Positions 13,193 through 25,452 are shown, numbered from the stretch's first letter. The stretch is 64,000 bases of DNA from Phorcus lineatus (GCA_921293015.1 OV121092.1:10608001-10672000); one strand, 5' to 3'. Notes: generated from the sequence alone by a model not told the origin. Program-made: numbers and translations.

Positions 13193-14340
13193 AACTTACT
13201 ATTACACATATGGTTAATCATAAATAGTGACTTATTTTTAATATGTGCACTTGTGCATCTAACATATTTGCCTAGCAACGATTTTTCCGGTGCAAATTAT
13301 GTATATTGTCATCTGTGAAACCATAAAAGCATTGTTTGTGATTTCACAGTAGAGTTTTGTAGGAAAGGAGACAGGCTGTTTCCTTGGTGTTCATGAGATC
13401 AAATTGGAATATACTCAGTAATAAAGAAATTATTACACTTGAAAATGTGTCATATGACTTTAACAAAACTCATGCTAATTTCTGCATAACCCTTGCAATA
13501 CAAAAATTCTAACCCATATCAACTAAGTGAAATGAAACACTTCCTCAGGAGATAATCTCCACACTCCTCACTCGACGAGTATCCATGTTTGTCAAGGAAA
13601 AGTAAATTTTTATATTACCCATATGGGAAGATGGACACAGGGTAATATTTTTCCTGTAAGTCACACGGGAGTTACACATTTTCTTAGCATTTGATTGGTT
13701 GTTGTAAACCAATGAAAAAAGAACGTAGTGCCGGGACTATTTCATTCATCTTTCAAACTTGTCCCGACTGGTAATTTGTTCACCCTTAGAATATATTTTA
13801 ACAATGTTTATTTATTCCATGTAGTTGCAAGTCGTCATTTCTCAGATGTGCCGCCACAAACAACGTGAAATGTGCCTGCCCCATTGCACAAGAGCATAGA
13901 TATAAGCGATTATTGAATTAGTTCTTCAACACGTTAAGCTAACAGTCGAGCAGAAGAAGCGCCTGGTTCCATTCTATCGTAATGACGTCATAGGCACGAG
14001 CGGCTATGACGTCATAGTGTCATCAGTTACGTCACAAGTTCTGCCGTCTTGTAGTATTACTATAGGGCGTCGCTGACCTCTTCAAATTAAAACAAAAACT
14101 GTTAAATGTAATTAGTTTGAATGACAGATATGAAAACAGGATTAAACGTTCAACAACAACTACATTCAGCTTTTATTTTGATACTTTTCCACAAGTTACA
14201 ATTTAGCCGTGCGTAGGTAAGTGTCAAACAAAACCACAGCACACGCGTATAAATTTGGAAATTCGCAACCCCCATCCTTTATAGAGGAACGATTATTTCT
14301 ATCATATTCGAGTTTTAATATTAAAAAAAACCATATAGGT
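13193..14340. other. Gene-free stretch with TGACGTCA pair
   Basis: No gene is seen. Two perfect TGACGTCA palindromes (13983-13990, 14007-14014) and a TACGTCA half-match lie within 60 bp. They could bind CREB/ATF-type factors if accessible. Confidence 0.4.
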
Positions 14341-14341
14341 A

Positions 14342-14500
14342 ATATAAACAATAACCAACTCGTGACGGGAATGACGGATTATCTTTCCCTCGTTATATTA
14401 ATTGTGTAATTCTCTCGCCAAGGCTCGAGAATTACGAAATTAATATAACTCGGGAAAGATAATCTGTCATTCCCCGTCACTCGTAAGTTATTGTCTATAT
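14342..14500. mobile_element. Hairpin element with ~75-bp arms (foldback MITE-like)
   Basis: Two long arms are inverted copies: GGATTATCTTTCCCTCG on the left matches CGGGAAAGATAATCTG on the right. The match extends from AATATAAACAATAA outward to TTATTGTCTATATA, with a loop of only a few bases near 14418-14424 (CTCTCGCC/GGCTCGAG). No coding capacity. A foldback or MITE-type non-autonomous element is the simplest reading. No target-site duplication was identified. Confidence 0.75.
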
Positions 14501-14588
14501 ACATTATATGATCAAATGGCTGTATATCCATTGAATTGTATTAGGATCACATTATGCTGAGTCAGCTCTAGGATGAACCTCAGCAACA

Positions 14589-14989
14589 ACATGACATCAT
14601 CAGCTTGTCAGTATGTCAGAACACTGTTCAATGACATCATCAGCTTGTCAGTATGTCAGAGCACTGTTTAATGACATCATCAGCTTGTCAATATGTCAGA
14701 GCACTGTTCAATGACATCATCAGCTTGTCAATATGTCAGAGCACTGTTCAATGACATCATCAGCTTGTCAATATGTCAGAGCACTGTTCAATGACATCAT
14801 CAGCTTGTCAATATGTCAGAGCACTGTTCAATGACATCATCAGCTTGTCAATATGTCAGAGCACTGTTCAATGACATCATCAGCTTGTCAGTATGTCAGA
14901 GCACTGTTCAATGACATCATCAGCTTGTCAGTATGTCAGAGCACTGTTCAATGACATCATCAGCTTGTCAGTATGTCAGAGCACTGTTC
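14589..14989. repeat. Minisatellite, 40-bp unit x10
   Basis: Ten head-to-tail copies of a 40-bp unit containing AATGACATCATCAGCTTGTC and AGTATGTCAGAGCACTG. Copies differ mainly at one G/A site (CAGTATG or CAATATG), so the array is nearly homogeneous and recent. It ends at a short inverted repeat around 14983-15010 (CACTGTTCTGACATC / AGAACAGTG). There are no unique spacers, so it is not a CRISPR. Confidence 0.95.
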
Positions 14990-15009
14990 TGACATCAGAA
15001 CAGTGTTAT

Positions 15010-15827
15010 CAGTGACTGATACAACAATCATAAGTTCTCTCACTTGTGAGCGATAATACAGTTAATTTCCATTGTCAGATCTTGGTATTTCACTGACGAT
15101 CATGTTATAAACACCAATATGGGCAATAGGGCAAAACAAACCTAGAAAAGCATAAGAAATTCAGCAAGATAGAAAAAAATTGCCAGTTAACCCAGTTTAC
15201 TTGCACATGAAGTTACAGACGGACAGACAGAGAGAGCTGAGTGAGCATCCACTGAGTGACTGTACTGTTGCACCGCTCAAAGCTCTGCATAAGGCGGGAC
15301 TTCTTATGTCATGCTCATTGATGATGATATCAGTGCTCAGAACTTCTTCACTGTCTGCAAGATCAGAACAAGAGGACAATTCTTTATTGAACCACAATGT
15401 CTCTTGGTTGATGGTTGCCACATGGTCGTATAGACACCTTCATGTAGCACTCTTGCATAGAGAAGTTGTAAATCCTTAATTATCACCTGTTTCCTGGATA
15501 TAATGACTAATTTGCATAAGCAAACCGACAAAGAGACTGGATAAATGAACCAAATCTGACTGGCCTTGACTGCAGAAACCAAAGAGACTACTAGGTGAAC
15601 ATTGCAAAGACAAACAGCAATGTAACAGAAATTACAATTAGACCCTTTTATTTGAGTGACCTATATATAGGAATTTTTATCAAAGGGGACTCATCCTGGG
15701 GATTATCTTTTAATGGGCGCAATATGTTAAACATAAAGATTAAAAACCCTGAATACCCTCTTCCCCCTTCTCGGAAATGATTCTCATTTCATTTGATAGC
15801 AAGCAGACAGACAAAATAACTCGGAGG
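15010..15827. other. Gene-free stretch
   Basis: Overlapping open frames at 15180-15580 on both strands have no recognisable domain. A TTCTGATCTTGCAG acceptor-like site on the minus strand (about 15355) precedes a short frame, but I cannot link it to a gene. Left unassigned. Confidence 0.35.
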
Positions 15828-15828
15828 C

Positions 15829-15887
<59 letters not shown>

Positions 15888-15888
15888 G
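15828..15888. repeat. CAGA microsatellite
   Basis: About 60 bp of perfect CAGA repeats. It causes the spurious minus-strand SVCLSVCL frame. CAGA-rich DNA extends loosely to 16070. Confidence 0.95.
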
Positions 15889-16029
15889 GATGAGATATTA
15901 ATGATGACAGAGACAAGAAGATGACAAGGTGAACGCTACAAAGACATACAGCAAAGTGACTGAGATTACCAATTGACTCCCTCCTAGACACATTTACCGG
16001 AGATCAGAGAGACGGGATGACTCAGTGGA

Positions 16030-16380
16030 AAACAGACACACAGAGAGAGACAGAGACAGACAGGTAAGTAAACTGCAAGGTGTAACACGCACTCTGCACA
16101 GCGTCAGTGACAGCGGCAGCGGGGTAAGTAAGGCGAGAGGCGTGAGAAAGCTTGTGCTCCTCATCAGCCAGGAGGGGGAAGGAACGGTAAGGAGGCATCC
16201 AGTAGATCACTGATAGGGAGATAATGTACAGAGATGTAAGCACAGAACCAGCTCCTTGATGTTCCGATGGAACCAGCACCAGGTGATAGGGGATGGGAGG
16301 ATGGGCTCCACTGAACAGGTGGAACGGTATCAAACAGTGGAATATGGTCTGAGAATACAGTCTCATGTCATGTACAGTAG
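16030..16380. other. GC-richer island, possible regulatory DNA
   Basis: Non-repetitive, relatively GC-rich sequence with two strong plus-strand donor-like sites (CAG/GTAAGTAA at about 16070 and GGG/GTAAGTAA at about 16121). No coding frame convinces me. It could be untranslated exon or regulatory DNA. Confidence 0.2.
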
Positions 16381-16406
16381 GGTTGGCTTTTCTATCTGTA
16401 TATCAA

Positions 16407-16714
16407 GTGAGGTGAGGTGAGTTGGTGTTTAACGCCGCTTTCAAGATTATTTCTTATATCGCGGCTGCTTATTGCAGGGAAAAAGCCCGCAACACCATTG
16501 TGGCTATGCATTGCGGTGAAACCTGCGAGCATCGGCTGGAACTAGCGAACCATGGGTGGTACTGCGCTGAAATTCAGTGTAGCATTGCACTTAAACCTGA
16601 CTGCGTGTAGAACAGTTCTCTACTGCAGGCAAGTTGCCAAGCCCCTGGCAGGATTCGAACCTCAGACCTCATGATCCGAAGCAGAACGCGTCAACTACTG
16701 CGCTATCCTGCCCC
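16407..16714 (-). mobile_element. Full-length tRNA-Arg-derived SINE (308 bp)
   Basis: On the minus strand the element begins GGGGCAGGATAGCGCAGTAG. It carries RNA polymerase III boxes: an A box at 16705-16693 (TAGCGCAGTAGTT) and a B box at 16661-16651 (GGTTCGAATCC). Between them an anticodon-like loop CTTCGGATC resembles tRNA-Arg(UCG). A conserved body of about 190 bp follows, then a CTCACCTCACCTCAC tail. The 15-bp target-site duplication CTATCTGYATATCAA flanks it at 16392-16406 and 16715-16729. This is the intact reference copy of the family in the window. It does not encode a protein. Confidence 0.93.
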
Positions 16715-16729
16715 CTATCTGCATATCAA

Positions 16730-17329
16730 AATGTACCTATGAAACCATGCAAAACCAGTAATTGCAATATGGACAGTGGGATATGTCTTGAGACTCTATT
16801 TTATAGATTTAAGACATGAACATATTTTCATGACTTTCATCTTTGATTCCACAACTTAAATCATTACAAATCATACCCTAAACCATATTTACCTTCCTTA
16901 ACCCTCAAGTTGCTGAATATTATTTTGACTAGTTTTGCCCCCGTGGCTGAATTTTCAAGCACTCGCCTCGCTACCGTTAATGCGTAATTAGCACCAGTGG
17001 CTGAATTTTCCAGTGCCGCGAGTCGCGACCTTTTTGCCAATATGTGGTTTGTTTACGTGGCGAAATACGGATGTAAATATCGTTGTATACAAAACTAGTC
17101 GGCGAACACCGTATGACAAATGGATAATACTTACCTAGCACTTTGAATGAAATTTATATCACCCCTAGAACGGTTTCTATAACCGAAGTAAACTTGTTTT
17201 TAATTCGAGCGCCGTAACTCTAAAATTGTGAGAGCGCATGCCCGAAATCAAAACGAAACTAAAGGCGAATAGTTCCTCTTGACATCGATATAAAAATTAT
17301 TACAAAGATATGTCTAGAACGAATTTTAC
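16730..17329. other. Gene-free stretch
   Basis: Contains a short imperfect duplication around GTGGCTGAATTTTC (about 16943 and 17000) and CpG-bearing non-coding sequence. No gene is seen. Confidence 0.4.
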
Positions 17330-18875
17330 GATTATTTAAAAATTGTCTTTATTTCAAACTCTACAAAATCATTTAATAAGTGAGTGCACACAGACAAATT
17401 ATATACGGAAATGAAGCTAATTTATTGCTCTATATTTTACGATAAATTTCATGATGATACGCCATCCTAAACGAAAGATATAAATTACGAAAGCAAGGTA
17501 GTGATAAACCCCGATAACGTACTGACCCCCACAGTAATATTACTAAGCTAGTAGCCCCAGGCAAACACACGCGCTCAGCGCTTGCAGGCAGGGTGCCCCC
17601 GCTGAAAAATACACACACACACATAATAGAAATTGTCTTTATTTCCAACTTTATAAATCAAGTTTTTCGCTTTGTATACATGCAACTTATATATGGAATT
17701 GAAGGCAATTTATACTTCTTTACGAAGAAATAAAACATAACAATCTTTCGCACTGTAATTAGAAGTTATTACCAACGAAACGTAGGTATAGCTAGTGAAT
17801 AAAATCTTTGATAATCGCCTTACCGCGACATTTGTCGCATCATTTCCACACGTTTTATTTTGATGCAAATATGGGCAAATTACACATGAAAATGAAGGTA
17901 TTTAATTCTTCTTTACGATGATTTAAAAATAATAAATATAAACCACTTGGTTTGGAATATATATAGTTTGAAAATATGGTACCCTAAGGTATTTGAGAAC
18001 AGAATTTGATCATTGCGACATCACTTAAAGCTCTTTTACTGTCTCATTGTATTTTGCAAATTTTATATAGAAATGAAGACGATCCTTTCCTCTTTATTGT
18101 GATATAGAAATGTTGATAATGCGCCCTGCCGTTAAATGGATAGGAAGTGTAAACATCAGGTGAAAAAAATCGCTTCTCGGTTAACAAAATATGAATAGAG
18201 AAATTGCGGGTTTGTGCGATGCTCGCCGGGTCTTTACTGATTTTTGTTTACATACCAATTTTATATGGAAATAAAGATCATCCTTTTCTCTCTATTTTGA
18301 TATATGAAATTTCAAAATGTGCCGAGAATTTTATGTGATATAAAATGCGAGAAAATGGTAAAAACCTAGAGAATAAACAAAACTCACATTTTTGCGGCAC
18401 TTGCTGTATCTTTACTTTACATAGCATATATACAAATTTTATATCAAATCAAAGACAATTATTCCTTCTTTATCACGAGGTAATCAATTTCAATATACGC
18501 CTAGCTGTTGATAAGATACGAGCTAAAGAAAGGCACATGTCAAAATCGCCGTTCAGTTCACATCATTTGAATAGAGAAATTAGCTTTTTGTGCGGCGCTT
18601 GCTGTGTCTTTATTTATTTTTGCGCATGCACAAATTTTACATGGAATAAAAGACAATCTTTTTCTCTATCTTGTGATATAAAATTTTTTTAAATACGATG
18701 AGCACATCATGAGAAAATTGATGTGACAAAATGGTGTAAAACTAAAATTATGTAAAATCACCTTTTTTACGGCACATGCTGTATCTTCAGTTCAGGTAGC
18801 GCATGTTCGTAATTTATATCAAATTGAAGACAATTTTCTTCTCTTTCAAATGATCCCACCTGTATTGAAATCCGC
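17330..18875. repeat. Degenerate ~190-bp tandem array
   Basis: A motif like AATTTTATATNRAAATNAAGACAATC followed by TTTCTCTTTATTGTGATAT recurs at about 17400, 17695, 17880, 18063, 18258, 18434, 18636 and 18820. Most copies are 175-205 bp apart and each is preceded by a GCTGTATCTTTA-like block. Copies are strongly diverged. The interval 17450-17630 holds an insert rich in GC and CACACA. The 115-aa open frame at 18345-18692 lies in this array and has no domain. Confidence 0.65.
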
Positions 18876-19530
18876 CCAAGGGTTTAGATCACAGGGCGTG
18901 CGATAGCAAGGTGTGCTTTTGTTTTGAGTGCGCGGCCTGAGCAAACAATAACGTGCGCGTCTCGATAAGCTCGTGCGCGAGGGGAGCAATAACTCACAGG
19001 CCTATAGCAAGCCCAGCGGGTAGTGGGGGAAAATTGAGCGTTTGTAATGCATATTTTCGCTACAATAAACATGACCAATATCTATAAAACTTTCGGAAAA
19101 TATGCCCCCCATTCTTTAGAACAACAACGAAAAAAACATCGGCGGCTTAGCGAAAGCCGGATCATAAATACAAGCGTCCAACCGACATGACTGTCGTGCA
19201 ACCTTTTTCCGGGATCCGCTACACCATACAATTGCGTTAATTAGTAAATGCGTCAGATTATATGTCTGGTTTCCGGGGTTCGCTAAGGCTAACTGCGGCG
19301 TAGTTTAATTTCTTCCCGGACCATTCCGTAAACCGCGGCTTGAGGGTTAATGGTGATCAACCAATTAACAGAAGCAAAGCAGCCCCAAGATTGAGGGTTC
19401 GCCTTTCCCTGTTCCACCTTCTTCGAAGCAACAAAAATATACAACAAAATATACCACAAAAGACTACTGCATTTTCATGTCATGACTTCATTGTGGTGAT
19501 TTTACACTGTTCATCGTTTTTTAGGGATTT
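18876..19530. other. CpG-richer gene-free stretch
   Basis: 18890-19330 contains many CpG dinucleotides (TGCGCGTCTCG, GCGCGAGGGG, CCGCGGC) compared with the rest of the window. No reading frame is convincing. Confidence 0.3.
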
Positions 19531-20110
19531 CAGAACTTGTGACTTTCAACTTTGACCTTGAATTTGAAGGAATTCCCTGTGGGTATAATCAATAAATGAT
19601 TAATGGAAGATCCCAAGAAGCTATTTCTGATTATAAAATTTGACCTACAATTATCTCGTGACCTTGACCTTTGACATTCAAGGTCACACAATACTTTATT
19701 TTTTCATTGGGTATAACAATCATGTAATGATCAATAATAGTTGATCAGAGCATTTTTACAAACCATTCTTAAGCCAAGATCTCTTTAAGACCTTGACCTT
19801 GACTAACTGTAGCGAAAAACTTTTTCCAATCTTAGTACTTCTCAATAATTGATATAAAGAGGATCTCACCTTTGTGGCTTCTGATATAAAAAATATCGAA
19901 AAGTTGACAATAGTAACAAATATCCGAAGCTTGCAAAGGATATTTTTATTTCTATTAAAAGGAGACGTCACTTGATCCCGTAGAACAGTTTTCAATGATA
20001 AATACCAAAATAACGGCCTCAACCAAAACTTCATGTTTACAATATTTTTTTGTCATGAATTTCATAACATGCTACCTTGACCTTTGACTTTCAATATGAT
20101 TATGTCAAAA
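19531..20110. repeat. TGACCTTGACCTTTGAC-rich repeat region
   Basis: Several copies of GACCTTGACCTTTGACATT or close variants lie near 19545, 19662, 19793 and 20077, some followed by the inverse (TTCAAGGTCACA). The copies sit in loosely similar context (GTATAATCAATAAATGAT / GTATAACAATCATGTAATGAT). This looks like an old dispersed or tandem repeat made of AGGTCA half-sites. Confidence 0.5.
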
Positions 20111-23100
20111 CAATTCACCTCGGGGTAAGAGAAATAATAGCCAACTTGTGATGTGCCAACCAGCTATCACTATACATAACTGTGGACAAATCTGTTAATT
20201 CCTTGTAACTCCTAGATTATTCTGAAAACATTTTAAAGGAGATACTGCAAAGTGTAACGCAAAACATGTTTTGTTCATATCCAGCCCTTGTTTCATTCAA
20301 AATATCATTACATGGAAGTTTCCTTTTTGTATCCTCATACAGAGAAAATTTGATTTATACTAAAATTTACAGAACATAAACAAACATAGCAAGTGTTTGC
20401 TTGTAGAAATGTCACAGATAACAAAATATACATCTTGCAGTAGATGATATCAGAGTGGATGTTAACTATTGTATATGGTCTTCCAATCTACACATGTATG
20501 TCAGATGATAAGGCACAATAGGACAAGAGGGACTGATACACTACGTTCAAATCCTAATGAATAGAATCATGAGCGTGATGCATTGTGTACTCAAACTTTC
20601 CGTGTGATCTACATAGTTTCTTTACAAGTATATCCCAGTTTATAATGGTGTTAAAGCTTCACACCTTCAAAAAACTTTCTTTTGGAACCACAAAAGGTTT
20701 GCTCGTCCATCCATAAGTGCTTCAAAAGAAATCATAACAGCCAATAGACTGCAGTAAGTAAAGAAACACATTTAACAGATATCAATTTCACAATCTCCTT
20801 CTCATGCAGACAAAGATGAATCATTTTGACAAGAACAAGAACAGAACATGGTTATGACTGGCACTAGACGATAACTACACTATTGGCTAACCGCGGGTGA
20901 TAACAGCACAATTACTGCTAGCCACAGGCGATAACAGGCAATGATAGGTGATAACAGGGTAATATTGTTGACAGATAGACTGCAGGCCTAGAGGCTCCAT
21001 TCTGACAGCGAGACTAGAGGATGAGAGATGGGAGGAGACGAGAGAAGGGAAGGAAACCAAACAGCTAACAGCTGGCTCTCAAGAGCTCCTGTGTACATTT
21101 CACTTCCTGGTTCATTGAGTGCACCGGGCTGAAACATAACACTGCAACCTGGGAGGCAGAACTCGAGATGTCTCTCAGAGAGTTATCTCTCGTAATAGAA
21201 TAGTCCTGCTCTATGAGTGTGTATAAATCAAGTAATCACCTCTTTGGTGACATGACAATTATAATTTGAAAGCTTAAAGAAATTCAAGTAGAAGATGTTC
21301 TATGACAACAGAAACATCTAGTTTAATTCTTTTGTTTGAAGTGACTGAAATGTAAATAATCTAGAACATTTCATTTTTAAGTTTGTGATTCTTGGAGGGT
21401 TGGATTAAAGAAAAGATATTGTCCAGACTTTATATACAAAACAAATAAAGTAAAATACTCATAATTAAGCATTTCATTTATTTTTATAAATATATCATAG
21501 ACTTAATTAACATCTAGAACAAGAAATGTTGCATCTACTACAATAAATAAGTTGACTATCCATAGACCTTGTTTGATCACAAAATCTGAAACTGCCAATC
21601 CACTGTTACAGCCTTTACCCCACACAGACAGAGCTCGGTGGGTGGCCGACCTGCGGTAACTACAACGCTGTTTACTACCCACACAACATCAACACCAACA
21701 GTAAAGAACCTGACTAATGAGATCTTTCTTTCATTTTTTCAGTAGCTTTTTCAACTAAGAAATTGCCACAGAAGAATAAATCCAGAACAAAAACAAGAGA
21801 TAGCCATAACCTTAAACTTTCAATGCCATTGTCAAGTATGCATCATTTACAACATAAAACAATAGTCTTTTCACCAAGCAGATAAAGTGTATCAAAGACT
21901 TCATAAAAAACACAACAAAGATAACAATACAAAATACAAAAGCTTCTTATTCTAATGACAAGACAGACAATCTATACCCCCTCTTTTACAATCTCTCAGT
22001 CAACCACTGTCATTGGCTGGAAGTAAAAACCTCTTTCTGAACAGACAATCAAGTTCAGTCGCAGTGGGGAGAATAGCTTTTTCTAATTAGGCGATACTGT
22101 GGAAATCGAATTTAGAATTTATATACTGTAGTACACGTAAATTTTGGGTCCAAAATAGCAGACTTCATCAATATCAATATCGTCATTGATAAGTATGAAG
22201 AGGGAAGATACAACAACTTCGTAAAATTGAAAACAAAACAAATACCAAGAGGAATCAAGGCCGAGCATGGTATGTTTATTTACTTCCAATTCATACAGCA
22301 ATACCTGTCACAGAAAAGTAGTGAAACAATTTACACATTATTTATGATAGACTGACATTTTCCATGACGTCATGCACCTCCCTAATAAATGAGTAGAAAA
22401 TAAACTTATATGTTCGGTAACACAACAAAAAAGTCAAAATGGGGGGCATTACCAGTAATGAGTTGGTCAGTAGAACTTTGAGTACCATGTCACAAACTCT
22501 GATGATCACCTAAGGTCTTTTTAAGCTTTTTTTAGCGAAAATATGCAACACATTTTGAAGAATCATGCCCTTAATATCTTCGAGAATTCATGCAAAGCAC
22601 TCACTTGAGCACTCAAAGTATCATGTTCACTTCCAGAAACTTCAGTACACCTACGCTTAAATTTTGAGGTGCAAGGACACCTGTACCCAAAATGTTATCT
22701 GTAGCCCTGTTGAGAAGCAGACAGTTCTTCGTGTATTTATTGGATATTCACTATATTATTCATGTTCAAGTGCTGGCAATACAACAAATGCTTAGCTAAG
22801 ATCTTTATCCAATCTTGGGGTCAGATGATTAAGAGAGAAGAGGTGATTTGGGGTATAAAGCATTTAACAAAATCATGAGAGCAATATACATGTATTGATG
22901 GGAAAAGGCCGTGTGTTTATTAATTGAAGTGACACCAAGTAACTTTGGCTGCAGTTAGTTCACCATTGGACGTCCGACAGCGGTCATTGATTATCATGTA
23001 CCAAGTATTACCCACAACACACAGGATAGTGGACGAGACTTGACAACTTATTAAACCAGAGAAATAAGGTATCTCAAATTATGATATACCTGACAACGTC

Positions 23101-25034
23101 TTTAAAAATCCTTAAAAATGTGTTTCAACAGTCGAAATATGTCTTATCATATTCTATTGTGTCCTGCAAATCTTCACCGTGTCACAAATGTCTCACAAGG
23201 ACAAATATATCTAAATGTTCTTCAGTGTCTTAAACAGGACATCTGTTTCATATCACTGAAAATCTTCTTCGTTAGATATGGCTTATTATTACTCCTTCTA
23301 CTGCAGTGTAATATATAGAGAATACTAAACGTCACGTTTAATACCGATACCATTCAAGAGTTTCATAAAAATGTAATTATACGGGACTGAGTTTAGTATT
23401 TTATTTACTACTCGCTGAATTATATCCAAAAAAAATCATAAAAATCGCCGGGATAACCATTGTCGCTGCGCCGCTAACATTGTGACGTCATGCTTAACGA
23501 TTGTGACGTCAATCAACACGCGATGTTATTACACAATGTGTAATAACTTTGTAGATTTATTAAACGGCGGTATCTTCAACGGGAGAGTAATAAATATATA
23601 TAGGGCAGTATCAAAGTAGTGTAATACCACTGCACGTATGACAAAAGTGTAAATGTGACGTCACAATGTTGACAGCGGCATCACAATGGCTGACAAGTCG
23701 AGGAAACATTTGTTTCATCACTCTGTTGGCACTTATGCGTGATTTATGTAGGCGAGTAATAAACAGAACTAATAAAATATAAAACTCTTGAATTTTTTTA
23801 AGTCTTTACACAGAATAATACTTCAGCCGCTTTTGCTCTTTCTTCGTTTCCTTTACATAATATCATCCCTAGGGTATTTCAACATGAGAATCCCTACTTA
23901 ATGTCCCTGATGAAAACACCCAAAGATGATATTATCTAAGGTTGACAACATAACCCCAGACGACTGAAGATGAGAACAAAAATATATTTATGGGAGAGTT
24001 CCAATGAAAGACAGAACAGACAGTATCACAATAAAAAAAATAAGTCCTTAGCACCAAATATTCAAACACCCACAAACAGGGCAAAGAAAGTCATCGAAAG
24101 GGTTCCTCTGTGAAAGTTCATGTGTTTTGATGACACAGCCAAATGAACTAGAACCTTCCGCATGCCAAGCTGATTATTCAGCAGTGACCCTGACTCCGTT
24201 GTCTAAATGTCAAACAAGAATAGCTTCCTTGTTTCCATAATGATTCACCAGAGTTGACACCAGATAAAGCGGTGGGAGGGATTCCATACTCAAAGTGAAA
24301 CCTTCTCTCCTAGTTACTGTCTTCAGTGTGAGCAAATACCAAACACTTTGTTCGTAAGGTACTCTGCTTCAGAGATAATTCCTATGAGTAATTAAAAGGT
24401 TGGAGTGTTTAGCATATCATATATCTAGTTCACTTAATTAATAACATCCTTGTAACAGGCTTTATACATATCTTCTGTTTTTTAATTAAGAAGAACTCAA
24501 AGGATGCAAGTGTTAATTCATTAAGAATTATATTTCAAGATTTTTAATGAAAACATTTAATGATAACAGTGCATAAATAATTGGTGTATCTTTCATTACA
24601 TCTTATTCACATTCTTTCATTGAGCAAACAGAAAGATTGACAACAAGCATGAAGTAAATCTTCAAATCATATAGGAGGTATTATGCTGAAAGCAAACAAA
24701 ATCAACAAGTATAGAATTACTTTTTACGAAGTCATAGCATATAACAGAATGACATTTAACACTTCTAATTGGTTTGGTGCCCAAACGGACGGCTCCATTC
24801 CATTCAAACTTTTGATCAATTTCAAATCTAAAAATTTTGTCAAAAATATTTTCTCAGTCCAATATACAATACTCTATCACAACTGAAATGGAACCAGCAA
24901 AGTTTAGTTGATTCCTTCAAGAATCCCTTTGGATTTTCCTGTTTAACCACTGATTCACATCAGCTTTTCCAGTACAAGAGACACAACAGGTGTAGCCTGG
25001 AAGATACTGCATTACCACATCCATTCAATCACTC
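20111..25034. other. Gene-free stretch
   Basis: No supported exon. It contains a GC-richer island (20880-21240), four perfect TGACGTCA sites (22375, 23483, 23504, 23656) and a long-spaced inverted pair ATTCAAGAGTTT / AAACTCTTGAAT (about 23358 and 23784). The 3' exons of the minus-strand tastin-like gene may lie here, but I could not identify them. Confidence 0.4.
23350..23800. mobile_element. Possible element bounded by inverted ATTCAAGAGTTT
   Basis: CATTCAAGAGTTTCATAAAA (about 23357) faces TAAAACTCTTGAATTT (about 23780). The interval is CpG-richer than its flanks and holds three perfect TGACGTCA palindromes. It could be a non-autonomous DNA transposon, but the inverted ends are short and no target-site duplication was found. 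Confidence 0.3.
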
Positions 25035-25043
25035 AGAGTTCAT

Positions 25044-25378
25044 CATCCTGCTAAATCAGCGTATATAAATCCTCTCTCGCTCCTTCCTAATACCCTGATC
25101 TCTTTCAGGGTCAATCACTCATATATCTAGCTATCAAACCAGCTAATGAGACGACTCACATTCAGCAACAGGGTCACAACCAAGATGACAAAATTCCGTT
25201 GAGTTTAATCTAGTAGCTTCAAGCTTCTAAATTATCGACATTTCATTGGCTGAAAAAATAACAGGTGAGCATGGCCACGAATATCAAGCCCTCCAGCCAT
25301 ACGAGGGATTTCGCCAGAAAGGGATCAGGGTATTAAGAAGGAGCGAGAGCGAACTCATATGGATGATTTAGCAGGCTG
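25044..25378. mobile_element. MITE with 9-bp target duplication (Mutator-like), copy 1
   Basis: About 55-bp terminal inverted repeats: the left end CATCCTGCTAAATCAGCG pairs with the right end TGATTTAGCAGGCTG, and CTCGCTCCTTCCTAATACCC pairs with GGGTATTAAGAAGGAGCGAG. The flanks AGAGTTCAT (25035-25043) and AGTGTTCAT (25379-25387) form a 9-bp duplication with one mismatch. Nine-base duplications and long inverted ends are typical of Mutator-like elements. The 335-bp element has no transposase. It is related to 42851-43192, where the interior lies in the opposite orientation. Confidence 0.88.
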
Positions 25379-25452
25379 AGTGTTCATGGGTAGAGAGGAG
25401 ACCCTGAAGAACTACATGAACATGTCAGATTGAGATAGAACTCAGGACCTAC

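Noticed and set aside
14589..14989. Hammerhead ribozyme in the minisatellite (minus-strand CTGATGATG)
   Set aside because: The core CTGATGA is present but the required GAAA segment and stem I/III pairing are absent.
15740..15991. Minus-strand SVCLSVCL repeat protein
   Set aside because: Simple translation of the CAGA microsatellite.
18345..18692. 115-codon plus-strand frame as a gene
   Set aside because: Lies in the degenerate 190-bp tandem array and repeats the array's motif; no domain.
20935..20965. I-SceI-like homing endonuclease site (GATAACAGGGTAAT)
   Set aside because: One base longer than the real site, part of a short local duplication (GATAACAGGCAAT / GATAACAGGGTAAT), and no endonuclease context.
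24060..24230. Further 3' exon of the tastin-like gene (minus frame after an acceptor-like TTTAG near 24210)
   Set aside because: Phase-compatible, but the peptide shows no family motif and ends in an unremarkable stop; too weak to add to the model.
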